Below the pieces are notes generated by a model. It saw nothing but the letters and a program-made list of their open reading frames with translations, was not told the DNA's origin and ran no database searches. Of a DNA stretch of 64,000 nt, positions 24,708 through 38,066 are shown piece after piece (the first letter of the stretch is position 1; the number at the start of each line of letters is the position of its first letter). This stretch comes from Tomocerus qinae. Its lineage: Eukaryota; Arthropoda; Collembola; Entomobryomorpha; Tomoceridae. The DNA lies in the NCBI GenBank assembly GCA_020055645.1, contig CM034550.1, positions 9,109,501-9,173,500 on the forward strand. The letters run 5' to 3'. The position numbers and the translations under genes were made by a program.

Positions 24708-27700
24708 TTTATATACATTTACGTACTATTGGATTGAGTTACTTGATACAACATAGTGGGTGGCTGAGTACATATGTCTAGATAGTCAGCAAGTAAGATA
24801 GTGTTTAGGTTGGCATTTCCTACGAAGATTATAATGGTTGTGGTGCGATTGCCCTATGTCAGGATCTCATATTTCATTTCTATTACCCTACTATTTACAT
24901 AGGGTGGGAGAAACCCAAGGATATGCACAGCAAATTATATTTTCTATTGTACACAGCATGGTGTTGAAAATTTATAGATATACATAAAACATCTACGTAA
25001 GTATGCAGCTAATGACAGTCACCAAGTAATCCTATCTATTCCCCCTTCGCGCATTTACTAACAATACGACTAGAGATAAGAATTCGTCCTGTTTTCTAGA
25101 ATTTTATATGCAAAAGCACTTTATTCGATACGTTTGCATATAAAACTCCTCATTATTACCACACAACAGTCGAGCCATAATTCTACATGATATCAGTAAT
25201 TAAAAATTCTAGTATAATAATGATATACATTCGTTGATCGAGTGTAACAGATGATAAACGTTGTTAACAACTAGGACTGCATGTGTCAGTAAAAATGACA
25301 CTTGCATATCGTACGATATTAAAGTGTTTATTGAAATTTGCAGAATTCGCTAGCGATAGAGGAGAGTTTTTTACAGGGTGAGATAAATTGCCAATTACAT
25401 TCTGCCTGTTAGAAAACAATAAATAAAGTGTGCGAAGTATCTTCCTTTCACGCACATCATTATTTTATTTAGTGCTTGGGTTGAAAGGATTTCTTTTCGC
25501 ATCAATTCGAGGTTTTTGTACTGGCTCGAAAAAACTATCGTTTGCCAATATAAAGTGGCATATACAAAATGCGATGTCTTTTCTTCTTTTATCTGGTTCT
25601 ACACTTTAGACCTGTAGCACAATGCACAATACGATAAATATCTCTATATAAGTACAAGTTACTAGTTGACAGGTTCGAAAAACTATAATCCCTTCGATCC
25701 TTGGAAATATAGCACAATATATACCTACAGATATTATTTGCATTTTAGCATAGGAAAGTTTAATGCATAAATTTATCCTCAGTAAGCTATCTACTATCTG
25801 TACAGAGGCACAATGGTTCAGCATCATATTTTCTAAAAAGAATAGACTTTGGCTCAGAACGAGTAAGACTAGTAAATAATATCAGCCGTATGCATAACTG
25901 TCACCTAATGTTTGTATATATCATCCCAAGCCACTTTCAAGTTTGTGACTACTATAGTTAAGAAAAACGTAAAAGAAGAAACTCATATTGTAGTAGGAGC
26001 TACTTGACAGGAGAAATCTATTGGTGCACTTATGTAGCTTATACCTATTTCAATGTGTGCATTATATAACAATGAAAGAAATGTTTCCACATGAATGCTT
26101 CAATACAAGTACATGGTTCGTCGATTTATTCTTTCAAGGTTTTCCCCAAATTCCATCACTACATTGAATTATCTGAAATTTCTGGCTAGTTAGCTAACTG
26201 CTAGCATGGTTAAATAAACCAGACTTGTAGATTTTAAAAGAGTATCGCATCGATAAACATTTTATAAAATTTGTGCATGAAATAATGAACTAAAATTTTA
26301 AAACCCGAATAATCAAAAACTACAAACAGGAGCAGCATCATTGTGTTGTAGCTAAAAATAAAAAGATTTGCATGTTTGCTTTAATAAAATAACATTTTCC
26401 ATATATAAATGCATTCTATATGCAGACAAGTCTAAAACGTAGTGAGAATCTTTCCTGTACATTGTAATGAACAATTACTCAAAATGGAAGAGACAAGATT
26501 TGAAATTTCGTTGCCATAAATCAAATCAATGAATGAAATTTATTGAATAATAGTGCTCTAACAAACTTGTTAAGCAATCATATTTTAACAGACGATTTTC
26601 ACTTTCAGCGTAATATGGTTTCCACGCGAGTGAGTGAAACGATAATTCCCTTGGAATGAAATAAAGGGTTGAATTGTTGGATGAGAGAAATAGTGCCTAT
26701 TATAGTAGTACATGTTCTATATAACAGCAAAAGTGGTTTATAGTTATCTATGGGTGAAGTTTAAGGTGTATATTCTGAATGCTGGCCGATAAGGGAAATG
26801 GAGAGAGCGGATCTGGTCCTAATGACTTTCCGAGCAGCAGATTATCAATCGGTTCATGATGACGTGACTTTTCCCTATTCAATAATATTTCACTTCAAAT
26901 ATTGACTAAAACTTTTAGGTTAGAACTACACAGACATAGATAGAGAGAGGAAACCTTTGATTTACGCAACTAAATGGTAAGTGCGGACAATAAAGGATTT
27001 CTCTTGGGTATTCAGCCTTTTATTGATACGTATGGAAACAGAATGGAGTGAATCGAATCCCATTGCATACAGCAATTTCACTTATTTTCAACTGTATACA
27101 TATAGGCATTAGGTATATTAGGTAGGTGTTTCAAACTGTCTAAAATGCTGATGATGGGCTGTAAATTACAATATCTACCATTTTATGTATGGGCAATCAA
27201 TGTACAAATTCCTGCAGAGTTTGCAGAAGTGAACTGTGATTGAATGACGAATGAGATTACCTTTAACCTATACATCAGCGTTGATTAATAAATTCTGAAT
27301 ATCGTGCTAACAGTTTTGAGCTTGATAGACATATTTTCTTAAGCTTTAACCAATTGCGATTACGAATGAGCCAAATTCATACATAAATGATTTTAGTAGT
27401 CGAATATGTTTTCTCTCTTAGGGAATGAACTATTTTAAGATTAAACAGGTTTGACCCTCCTTCAATTTGTAATATGCAACATCTGACGTAATGAACATGA
27501 CAATTTGAAGTTATGGACAGAAAACCCAATAAACTTTCCCAAATAAGCTTTCAAATGTAATCACGTCCCTTCTTCCCCCTTCTCTACTTAAATACCACAC
27601 GTATAAGAAATGAGATTGAAATAATGTTAGTAGACCTTAAGTAGAATACTTACGAGTGTCTAAACCGTTTGTAATCCTGCCCAGCCTATGGGTTAAGCCT

Positions 27701-30470
27701 TGTGCGTGTGCTAGTTCGTGCAGTGTCAATGTTGGGACATGTCACGCACATATAATTTGTCATCATTCAGGAAACCAACATTAGTGATAACTCTGATTAT
27801 GATAACCAAAAAGATTGGCATCACACGGACGGTGGAAACTTTAGTTCACCTTTGCCATTTGATCATACAAGTTCGAGGAGGTAACGGAAAAGGAGCTAAT
27901 ATTGAAAACACAATACCAAAAATGTAAAGATTGATTTCCAGGAATTTAGGAATGATAATGCACATGAAAACTATTTTAAACATGTGTGTGTTAAAGAAAT
28001 CTCCAAATACAAAATGCAGGAGTTTAGAATACTTTGAGAAGTGGTGCAAGTTTTTGCTACAATGTCCTACATAAGCCAGGAATTTCATGCTGATGCATCC
28101 GACGACAAAAAGGAGTATTTTTCTGGATAATAAATCATATTTTCCCATTCTAGAGTTCTACATGGGTAGTAAGATTGATAACGTAGATATAAAAAAAGAG
28201 GTTGCTTTCACAAAAAGAGACAGAAGTACAAAAAATTAAGTAAAACTGCCAAAACAACAAAACTGTATTGGCTAGCACCATAAGCACAGTGCAAAAAGGT
28301 TAAGCTGCATTTAATTTATTCTGATATATCTATAAATGGTATTCTAGAGAAAATGTTGACTCATAGGGATTCATCGGGAAATCGGAGAGCAATTGGAGTG
28401 CTTGGTTGGTTTGGCAGTTCGGCATATCGTTTCTTAATACATTTTAGGAAATGTATCCTAAGGGGAGACATATTTATGTGTGATACGAGAAAATGACTAG
28501 GTATACCTCGACTGTCGCTGTCGGGAGAACTGTAACAAGAAACTAATACCTAATGTGTCATCCGGAAAATGTGCTCATTTCCTATTCCAATCTCGTCTCG
28601 CCATGCCATACAGTCACGATTATCATCAACATCACAACTCACACTCGGGGCACAAAAAATATCCCAAAAACTGACGCAAAACTTTGTTACTAATACTAAC
28701 AACAATGCACTTGGAATTATTTCAAGTGCAATATATTTTTGTAATGTCCAAACCAACCTACTTTCTATTCATATGTAAATCTTACGATAATATTATAATT
28801 AATATGACATTTTATAACACTGAGAAACTCTTTGAGGTACTTGGCTAGGCTATAGGGTTGGAAATTTAACTATCAGTTCATAAAGTTTAAATTAAAAGTA
28901 TATTAAGACGTAGTCCTACAATAGCTAGAATTGATTTCGAACGGATATGAAAGGAATGGAAGGAAATCATCCTTTTTCCTTCTTCTAATGAGCCTTGAAT
29001 TGCATTCAATTGAAAACTGTGGAAGCAAAAACAGACCCTACTGCAGTATAAAGAATACAATCCAAATTCACACAGATGACTTGAGAAGTATTAATTTTGA
29101 ACTTAATTACTCTGTATTTACACAGTGAATTACTTTCCTTTGCTTCAATACACATCCCTAAGATCCCTCTCGTGAATTGCTATTCGATAATCTCCATTTG
29201 TTGACTCTTCACCCTTCCAGTGTATGCACAAAATGAGATTACCACTTAATTCTATTACCATAAATCTTTTACTTTCAATTGCTAATTTTCAGGTCTAAAG
29301 AATACCAACAAATCATGGCCTAGCTGATTATCTTTTCAAATACTCTGCTCCAAGAACTTTTAATGATGTTTTAAATCTTTCACATTCTACATCTTTCCAC
29401 TTTCCATGCCTAGTCAGCCCCAAATGTACAACTTCCGCCATTTTACAACTGCAATATCATTAATTAATTTCTCATTTACATTAGTTTGAAGCTACAAAGA
29501 AGTATGATTTCATTTTATTTGGATTCTTTATCCTTTAGACCTTCTTAAGAGTCTATTTTAGAGACGATATAGATATAACAATGTAGTATATTTATAGAAT
29601 GCAGGAATAATAATAAATCTACCCATGCTGATATACTAGGTGTGATTCAGTTTGCTTTAGTTATGTCAACAGCTTTATTATTAGTATTAGATACGAGTTG
29701 GTGATGGAAAACTAGACAAAGAGGAAATCTCCAGTTCATTTCTAATTCAGTTCAAACGTTGAAAAAGGAAGAGCATGTTTTGAATATTTAGACTGAGAAC
29801 AAAGTAGGAAGTTGTACATTTTTGCCGAACAGAATAAGAGACTTGGTTTTGTATTGCAAGGAGAGTGCTAAAAAGCTTAGAGTCTTTTGTATGTTAAATC
29901 TTACGTTTTACTACATCACTGATATGAATACAAAAGATGATGCCGTAGTCGGAATGAAGAAAAAATAAAGAAACCCCCTTGTCAGATCACATCTCAATTT
30001 TACTTTTATGCACAAAACTTCCTTTTCTCTGCTCTGTCAAGAGAATAAATCGAAGCAATGCGCTGTATGCAGATGCAGCGAGTGAAACCAAAATGTAATG
30101 CATGTATTTTTTTGTTTTGTGCAAATAGAAATATGTGTTTCTGGCTCAGTTATCTATTTCTGAAACGTTATTACTATGCTACATGGAGATACAAAGTCTG
30201 GAGTGTGTCCCTATCATATTTGATTCAGAAGAGATAGAGTTGGCATTTGCCAAACTAATAATAAGGATTTCAAAATGTATATGCAAATGTACGACTGTAC
30301 TGTTATCAACGATGAGCTAAACAATAGAAAGTACTTTTGAATCCTCCATAGAGAAAATGCACAATCGTCAGTCTATTCTATTCTTCAAACTAAAGTAGAT
30401 CAGATTAAGTGTATAGGCCCATTGGTAGGCAGCGCATGAATAATAAAAGCATGAAATTTCAAAGCCTCAC

Positions 30471-30651
30471 CTCGGATGATGTTAAGTAGCAGAGTCTTGA
30501 GTCCGCTGACTCAACTGACGCTTGCTGACGAACAGACCCGTATTTATGATGAGCATGAATCTCACGGTCAGAGAAATAGCCGCTTCGATTCTCGCGGTCG
30601 GAAAAATAACCGGATTTACCTCCTTCTTGACGATCGTAAAACCCACTGGAT
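30471..30651 (-). CDS. sif: sif exon 11: SGYFSDRE repeats and YLTSSE
   Basis: 181 bp. Acceptor aattaatag|A, donor TCCGAG|gtgagg, phase 2 in and 0 out, residues 625-685. It encodes SSGFYDRQEGGKSGYFSDRE, NRSGYFSDREIHAHHKYG, and SVRQQASVESADSRLCYLTS ending SE. The two SGYFSDRE copies continue the motif of exon 10. The terminal YLTSSE joins in frame to ISDDERMSL of the exon at 2568, a junction known in SIF. The same phase also permits splicing to the large exon at 11425. Confidence 0.93.
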
Positions 30652-32114
30652 CTATTAATTCAGAAAACAATATAAATATAAATATTATATATCTGTAGGT
30701 AAATTCTGTCCCCTTTCTTCGTGCAAATCTTGTACAGGTTAACTTGCTTCCAAAATTGGTGTAAATTATATAAGCATTATGCATTTGCTTTAAATAACTC
30801 ATTGAGAATATCATTTCAAACAAAAAGAGTTTTTAATATTGAATGCATCCAAAAATGCAAACCTTGAACAAAAGACATTTGAAAAACATAAAACTTTTAT
30901 TTAGTTATAGAAATGTACAAAATGTGGGAGTTATGTCTGCCGTATACCTCAAGAAGAAAGTCTTGGGATTTCAATGCAGTACATTTAGTGCAGGATATCT
31001 CATGAAGTAGTTATAAAACCAGCAGTGCATTATCACATGAAAATAATCTCCAGAAAAATATGTCTGTATTAAACTTCTTTTGCATTTTGAACCTAGTCTT
31101 GAAAGAGACTTGCAAAATATGGTTTATATATGATTTTGTTAAACTGAAGGCATTTTTATATTATTCTACGTATAGATATAAGCTATGCAATTTGCATAGT
31201 TATTGGAGTATATATAACTAATATAACAGATACGAAAACCAACGATAAATGTTTGAATGCAAGAGTTCTAAGGTTCCAAAGTGATAAATGTGTGATCACG
31301 GACTTCACGCTACAAAGATTTCTCTTTCTTTACCGAGGAAAGAGTTTTATTCGGAATGTGACGCTATCATCCACTTTAACACAAGATAAATAGTAGGATT
31401 TCTAGTCTGAAACCTTAGATGAATATATTACTTATGGTACAACGACGAGAAATGAACAGTTCTGGATTCAAAGCAACGAATTCCCGAATCTTAAAATGTC
31501 CAATAAATGAATGAAGCATTCATTCTTTACATTCTGTAGAATGTAGAATAGTAGATTCTGATTATTTCCTCGTACAAGTTAAAGCATTAAAGTGAATGGT
31601 ATGTAATAAAAATGGATGTTACATTAGCAAAATTATGCCATTTCATTATCTTTAAAATATTATGCATCAGTAGTAGTACCATAGTGTCCTCGGTGTAATA
31701 TAAAGTGTGATAAGGTTCTTATAAACGATAAATAAACCTTCAGAGACGTACCGACGTACGTACTTAAGTTCATTTTTAGCATAACTATTAAGCATGTCTA
31801 CTTACCTCTCACGAAAATTAAAGATGAATCAAAATATACGTTTTAAGATTTTAGTGCAGATACAACAAACATGTAAAAATGTAAAAATTGTTACAATTTA
31901 TAAAAATATTTATTAATCTACATTTCATTTTAGTTTTTAATTCGATTAGCTTGATCAATAAAAATTATGGAATTGAAAATCGTGACGAAAACCAATAAAT
32001 ATGTATGTGGAAGATTTAACGAAGAAGGTTTATGGTAAAGGTGATAAGACTAGTGCTTTAGAAATGATGAACTTGGTCTTAGCTTTTGTTTACCGAAAGG
32101 GTATTGTTTCTTAC
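30652..32114 (-). other. sif: sif intron 10
   Basis: 1.46 kb of AT-rich intron between exons 10 and 11. Small palindromic stretches lie near 31512-31560 (gaatga/tcattc and cattctgtagaatg). No gene or mobile element is recognised. Confidence 0.8.
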
Positions 32115-32286
32115 CGTGAGTTATGATCACTGAGGTAGCCTCTATCTCGGAAATCGCTATAGTATCCACTGAGCACATCGGAATCACGCGAATCTCGAGA
32201 GGCTTCGCGTGAACTTCGGAAGTTTTCACGACTAGTAGGGGCGGCAAATCGCGGGAGCGTTGTCGATCGAGAATTGGGAGGAACAG
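32115..32286 (-). CDS. sif: sif exon 10: Ser/Arg-rich linker with first YxSD repeats
   Basis: 172 bp. Acceptor gtttgcag|CT, donor TCACG|gtaaga, phase 1 in and 2 out, residues 568-624. It encodes VPPNSRSTTLPRFAAPTS, an Arg/Ser-rich stretch, then DVLSGYYSDFRDRGYLSDHN. The SGYYSD and GYLSD units start a short repeat family that continues in exon 11. SR-rich tyrosine units of this kind are expected to be phosphorylated and disordered (inference). Confidence 0.9.
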
Positions 32287-35024
32287 CTGCAAACAATTCA
32301 AAGACAATCATTTTAAATGGGCAAATAGTCATTCACATCCGAGCTGCACCAAATCAGAACCCGTTCCGATTTATGAACTTATAATCAATACTTCTTTCCC
32401 AGACTTGTAACATTTACAATTTTCCTAAGGAACTTCTGCGTATTTTCTAACCATTTATTTAAGTGAAATCGTAATTTGAAACTCTTAACTATATTACAAT
32501 GATAAGGTTTCTACCACTAGCTCAAAATATTTGTACGGAATCGTGAAACTATATCATTTCTGTGAAATATGTATCAAGTCACATTTAATGTTGAACAATT
32601 CTGAATGCCATTCCATGGAATAAGTAAGTAGCATTGTTGACAAAGACATGCAAATGCATTCAGGTGGCAAATAGCAATTATTCAACGGTGTAGATCAACT
32701 AGAGCAATATGTTAGTCCTGTCTTCTCGTTTTGTCTTCTCTAATCTTTTACGACACGCAAATGTTCATGGGCTACAATAATAATGTTTGCTAAAAACACT
32801 CCTGAACAAAGTCTTTCACGTTTTACTAAGAAGAGTAAATAGAATCCTGAACTGCTCAAGTTGAAGTATACGACAAATAATTGTGTTGGCACTTTTCATG
32901 GAATTTTGCTGAAAATAAATTAAAAATTAAATCTATCTTACCTTTTTGTCATGTTTTAATCATTTTTGGAATACAGAAAGTAAATTTTCACTTCGTAAAC
33001 AAATCAGATAAGACTAGTTCAATAAATCGAAAACATTTTACACATGCACATATTTCTCCCAACACTATTGCTCAAATTTCAAATTGTTTTCTGAAACCTT
33101 TTTTGAAATTGAAACTAAAAGCAACTTCATGCTTACAAACTTTCTGTCTCGCGTAAAGCAAAAACTGTGAAATGAATCTCATTTCCATTCCTACTATGAA
33201 TAGAGAAAATTACCAATGCAATTAAGTAATTGAACTTTGAAAATCTCGACTCAACTTTTCGTATTAACCTCAGACAACTTAATTAATATAATTTTACGAA
33301 CTATACTTTGCATCTCTTTGGTGGCGTTCTTTTCTATATACCTACTAGGGTAACGACTGTATATTTATATCCAACTTAAACTGAGCTCTAAAAGGAAACT
33401 TTGACAAAAGTTAGACACTAACGCGATTATTGCCACGAATTGTCGAAAGAAATTTGAATTGATATTTAATTTAAGCTTTGATGTCTTTACGATGAATACT
33501 TTTCTCTCCTGTGATTAACTTTCTTGTGACAAGTTTGAAGGGAAATTGAGTAATGTCGGACTTAATTAAAATTGCAATAGTGTGTAAAACTAGCGAAGTA
33601 AAGGGTACATATTATGGTATACACCATAAACCTTTTGAAAAGAAAGACACATTCGTTTAATAAGTATACTTAACCATGACAGAATGTATAACAAAGTTAA
33701 ACTGACAACTCTGGACTAAGGGAATCTCTGAATTCTAACAAACTTCAAGGCTTGTAATTCATCATCGTAGTATTACCCAAGGAATATTAACTTGGGGTAA
33801 TACTTCTGGGTATAAACGATGTACCAATACTATACGGTATTCCTATTTCATAATTTAGAACAGGGCATTACTTCTTTGGAAAACATTTAAATACTGAAAA
33901 TGTTTATGTACGTACAGCAATCATGATTAACTTAGAAAATAAATGCACTTTTTCTAATTAATATATTTTTGATACTCTTAATATTAATCTCAAGTGACTC
34001 GAAAAGTAAAATCCGACTGTTTTAAAAATTGGACGTCAAAATCAATTTTTTAATCCACCCAAGAAATAATGTTGTTGCAGAAATTTTTTACTCAAAACTT
34101 CTTTTGATGAATACCTGACAAATAGCTTAAATTATTGGCAAAAGTAATTTTTGCCCAAGTTTCAATTATGTTATTCCAAAAACGGAAGATAATTTTAGGT
34201 CATCTGTACAGGAACAAAATCTGAGTCTAAAATTACCTGACACATTTTATCTGAATTTAGATATTGCCTAATATAGTATTTTCGTACCCTTTTCATCAAC
34301 TGCTCTTCCACCTTCGAGTGTTCTACTGAGTGGTGACCATAACTGCAGTAGAGCCAAAATGAGTGAGTGACATGAGCTACTGAGTATTCTAAACCACTTT
34401 GAGGTATACGGAACAAGATTTGCTCTACTGTTTACTGATAGTAGTTGAGTTCATTTTAGTTGAGATGAGTGATTCAAAGTTTAATCTTGGTTTTGTCTCC
34501 AAGCAAAGTTCCATTCTGGGAAGACGATGTCACTTGAGATTATTCTGAGGTGAATTCATTAACTAAATCTACACTTGAAGTTCTATAGACTTTGCATATT
34601 CTTTATATTATTAGTGAGTTTTGAATTCTCTGGCTCACCTATACAATAGTTCTATTGAATAGTGAATCAAGGATTTCCAACCAACTTATGAATCCTTCAA
34701 ATCTGGAACTGACTTGTCTCTTATACTCAGTCCGTGTGGGAAAACTAGAGAGCTAACCACAACTTGACTATCCATGCAGAAACTACAAGGAATGAACCTC
34801 CATTCCACCTCAATTCGAACTACTTGCTTAATGTACATATTTATATAGGTGAAGAGGAATTCAAGATAAATACTCGCTCTGCCTCAGTTGACAGCAGAAT
34901 ACTAGATCTAAGTCTCAGGAAGCAACTATGACTGCAACCTACTCAAACCCAAGGCAATCTTGATTGTTTGTTCATCTAACAAAATCTGCTGAATAGCTAT
35001 TAACAGACTACAAATACATGAATA

Positions 35025-35170
35025 CATTTACAAAACACAGATAATAATTACATACAGAAAGCTATGGTGAAAGTAAAACAAATTCCCCTATCTCTCTCCT
35101 TTGATATAATCCTCTAATCAACATCACTTTAATCTTAAACCAAGGATTGTCCTATATAACCTCAGGTTAT
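35025..35170. repeat. Direct repeat copy A, about 146 bp
   Basis: Closely matches 36542-36687 in the same orientation, sharing TTTACAAAACACAGATAA, GTGAAAGTAAAACAA-type and ATCCTCTAATCAACAT blocks. It lies downstream of exon 9 in transcription order. It could be a dispersed repeat family or a local duplication. Confidence 0.88.
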
Positions 35171-35476
35171 AGACAACAGTTACATCTTTATATCTCTACA
35201 AAACACACTTTAAATATTTGCATATATTAATTTACACACTTTCATAACATTACGCAACCTAACTCTTTACTTAGCAAATACAACTACGATTTTACCAATA
35301 TTTGCAATTTCATTGCGATAATAGAGAACAAACAAAACTTGCCCCTTTCGTTATTTTTTCTCTATACTTTTTCCTTTTCATGATGATGTTTCAAAAGTTC
35401 ACGTACTAACATTTTCATTTAAATTGCACTTCTGTGAACTCTGTGCATTATAATTTTCACCTGTTAAAAGTATTAC

Positions 35477-35965
35477 TTTTCTTTACAAGAATTTAATGTT
35501 ATTTTAAAAACAAACCAAGTTCTGGTGTTGCTTTTCTTTACAAGAATTCAATATATAATTTTGAAAACAGACCAAATTCTAGTGTTGGTTTACTTTACAA
35601 AAATTTAATCTAATTTTAAAAACAAACTAAATTCTGGTATTGCTTTTCTTAACAAGAATTTAATGTATAATTTTAAAAACAGACCAAATTCTGGTGTTGC
35701 TTTTCTTTACAAAAATTTAATGTAATTTTAAAACAAACCAAATTCTGGTGTTGCTTTTCTTTACACGAATTCAATGTATAATTTTAAAAACAGACCAAAT
35801 TCTGGTGTTGGTTTACTTTACAAGAATTTAATGTAATTTTAAAAACAAACCAAATTCTGGTGTTGTTTTTCTTTACAAGAATTCAATGTAATTTTAAAAA
35901 CAAACCAAAGTCTGGTGTTGCTTTTCTGTACAAGAATTTAATGCATAATTTTAAAAACAGATCAT
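35477..35965. repeat. Minisatellite, about nine units of 52-60 bp with alternating forms
   Basis: The unit carries TTCTGGTGTTG, then CTTTTCTTTACAAGAATT and a TAATTTTAAAAACA tract. Two forms alternate along most of the array: a longer one with TATAATTTT...CAGACC and a shorter one with TAATTTT...CAAACC. The array therefore looks like a roughly 113-bp dimer repeat with one break in the pattern near its low-complexity end. It lies in sif intron 9. Confidence 0.9.
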
Positions 35966-36321
35966 TATGGGCACAGCCCGTCGGATTTAGTATGAGTCAG
36001 ACCATATAAAAAAGGTTACAATTTTTGTCAGAAGCTTCAATTTTGAAAGTTTAGAGTAAAGACAATTAATAATGACTAATTCTCTATAAAACCTTGATAA
36101 ATTTTTTGATGAATTTAGCATATATTTTTGAAAGTTTAAATTATTTTCCCGATTTAACATCGAAAATTTCCGTGTAAACCTTATGATTATTGATTACGCC
36201 TCTAGAATGACATCTTACAAACTGTCAATAAGAATTAATCACACATCTTCACACGCATCAACATTTCATTAACAAATAGTATAAATTGTATAATACGTAT
36301 AAAGTAAAATATTGTGCATAC

Positions 36322-36474
36322 CTAAATTTTCGTTGCTCTGTGAAATAATTGCTTCAAAAGTATGTAAACTGTAACTCTCGGCATCCATTCCTTTGGCTAA
36401 AGTGTTGCGAAGATGCTGTTCATATTCTAGTAAAAGTCTTGCTGTCGGTGATCCCGGAGAAGGACTTGACCGTC
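36322..36474 (-). CDS. sif: sif exon 9: conserved helical block
   Basis: 153 bp. Acceptor tttgcctag|GA, donor TTAG|gtatgc, phase 1 in and out, residues 517-567. It encodes RSSPSPGSPTARLLLEYEQH, then LRNTLAKGMDAESYSLHTFE and AIISQSNENL. The ARLLLEYE.HLRNTLAKG block is one of the most conserved pieces of the SIF linker as I know it and looks helical. The exon lies between two direct repeat copies (35025-35170 and 36542-36687). Confidence 0.93.
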
Positions 36475-38066
36475 CTAGGCAAATATATTTGTAAAGCATT
36501 ATCATCAACATCTACAGTATTTGTAAATCCGGGTTTAAACACGTTTACAAAACACAGATAACAATTACACAGAGAAAGCTGTGATGAAAGTAAAACAATC
36601 TCTCCTATCTCTTTTCTTTGATACAATCCTCTAATCAACATTACTTTAATCTTAAGCCTCAGATCGTCCTATATAATCTCAGGTTACATTTAAAACAGTT
36701 AACATATACTCTAAATCTTTTCTACGTAACATTTATCATAACATTGTCAGTCATCTACATCCTATTTATTCTAAACAAGTCATTTTCACATTTAGCTCAT
36801 AATTTTATACATTCGTATTCGACTTGTTCAATGTTCCCCTCTAAATCACTGAATTTTTGCATTGGCAAATCTTATTCTACAATGTTATTATAGCAATAAT
36901 TCCCTGGAGGATGATTTACACTGAACTGGTGCATAATCCTAGAAATCTAGTACTATAGGAAAGGGAGTGATGATTTTTTTGTTGAATAATAATTTTTAAT
37001 GAAATATAACATGGAAGAGAGGATGTAGTAATATTATGAATAATTCGTGTAGTGATTTTACATAAAAGGGTTTGTACATTAGGTTGGTGTGTAAAAGTAG
37101 GTTATGATTATAAAAGGAGCGAAAACAAAATAATTTAGTAAGGTAATTGAGAAACAAATGTAGTGATATGAGATCCCTTGAGATCATAGAAAGAGAAATC
37201 AGGTCAGTTTAACTTTGTCCGTTATGTTAGTTCGCTCAGTGTTCAATAAAGTTGTGGGACAAGAGAAAGCGTTGGTGCAGAGGACGGGAAGTGAAGCCAA
37301 GAAGCATGATCAAAAGCAGACGTACATATAGATCATCAGTTACTGGGTCGACAGAAGAGAGAGCCAGGAAGAGCACAGGGCACGACAGGACAGGACAGAA
37401 GGAATGAAAATGGGTAGCAGTTGAAAAGGAAGACGACGCCGGGAGCAGCTAATACTAAAACTGTCTGGAGGAACGCCAAATGCTTATCGAATCAATACGA
37501 ATGTATTTTCCTCTTTGGTCTGCCCTCGGGTCGACAATTAATGACTTGACTTTTCCATAACCGTTCTGTAAGTAATAGTACTGTATATAACTCCACTCTT
37601 CAACTTTCTGGCATACTAGGAAAAATAAGAAAGGATTGCGGATAGAATAGAATATAATTAAGTGTCTCTAATACTTAGTCGTTTCCAGTTAAACTACTCC
37701 ATTAAAATCCCTTATGAAATCATCATGGCTCAATTGTCATTTCAAATATGCTTCTTTTCTCCAGCAAATTCCATTCTCAAAACGAGTGTTAATCTATGTG
37801 ATTAATCTCCTGGAATTACTCTTCTTCTCTCAAATCGTCAACAATTCATTCTACATATGAATTAATGCTAGTTCACAATAATCTTCCCAAGAGCACTGCC
37901 AGTTTTCCTTATTTTTCCACGTAAAGGTACTTTCTACTGTCTATAATTATACTAAAAACCACAAGAATGACTTTACTTTCATAACCCTTTTTCACATAAA
38001 ATCTTATCAACAATATTAACACATAGTTATGGAGAATATTCCTTTGTTATTATTCTGTTAAATTAC
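36475..38066 (-). other. sif: sif intron 8, with direct repeat copy
   Basis: 1.6 kb. The second copy of the 146-bp repeat is at 36542-36687, close to the acceptor of exon 9. The rest is AT-rich without recognised features. Confidence 0.8.
36542..36687. repeat. Direct repeat copy B, about 146 bp
   Basis: Partner of 35025-35170. It lies upstream of exon 9, about 70 bp before its acceptor. Similarity may continue weakly past the stated ends, with indels. Confidence 0.88.

Larger units (their letters stand above)
11426..30470 (-). other. sif: sif intron of about 19 kb between exon 11 and the large exon
   Basis: This interval holds a SINE (18128-18687), a 46-bp tandem repeat (21775-21896), a 416-bp tandem duplication (23876-24707) and a strong hairpin (15936-15984). 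The remaining sequence is AT-rich with chance frames up to about 125 codons. A minus-strand frame at 13278-13628 could be an alternative first exon but has little support. Intron length and content leave room for alternative promoters, which I cannot identify. Confidence 0.7.
32287..36321 (-). other. sif: sif intron 9, with minisatellite and direct repeat
   Basis: 4.0 kb. Contains a short hairpin (33770-33803), one copy of a 146-bp direct repeat (35025-35170) and the 55-58-bp minisatellite (35477-35965). A minus-strand frame at about 34250-34430 looks protein-like, but its splice phase does not fit exons 9 and 10. Confidence 0.8.

Noticed and set aside
34195..34440. Minus-strand frame containing HVTHSFWLYCSYGHHSVEHS and ending MCQ|gtaatt
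   Set aside because: It looks protein-like, but the best acceptor is phase 1 and the donor phase 0, which does not fit between exons 9 and 10. It has no upstream ATG and is not similar to known SIF linker blocks.
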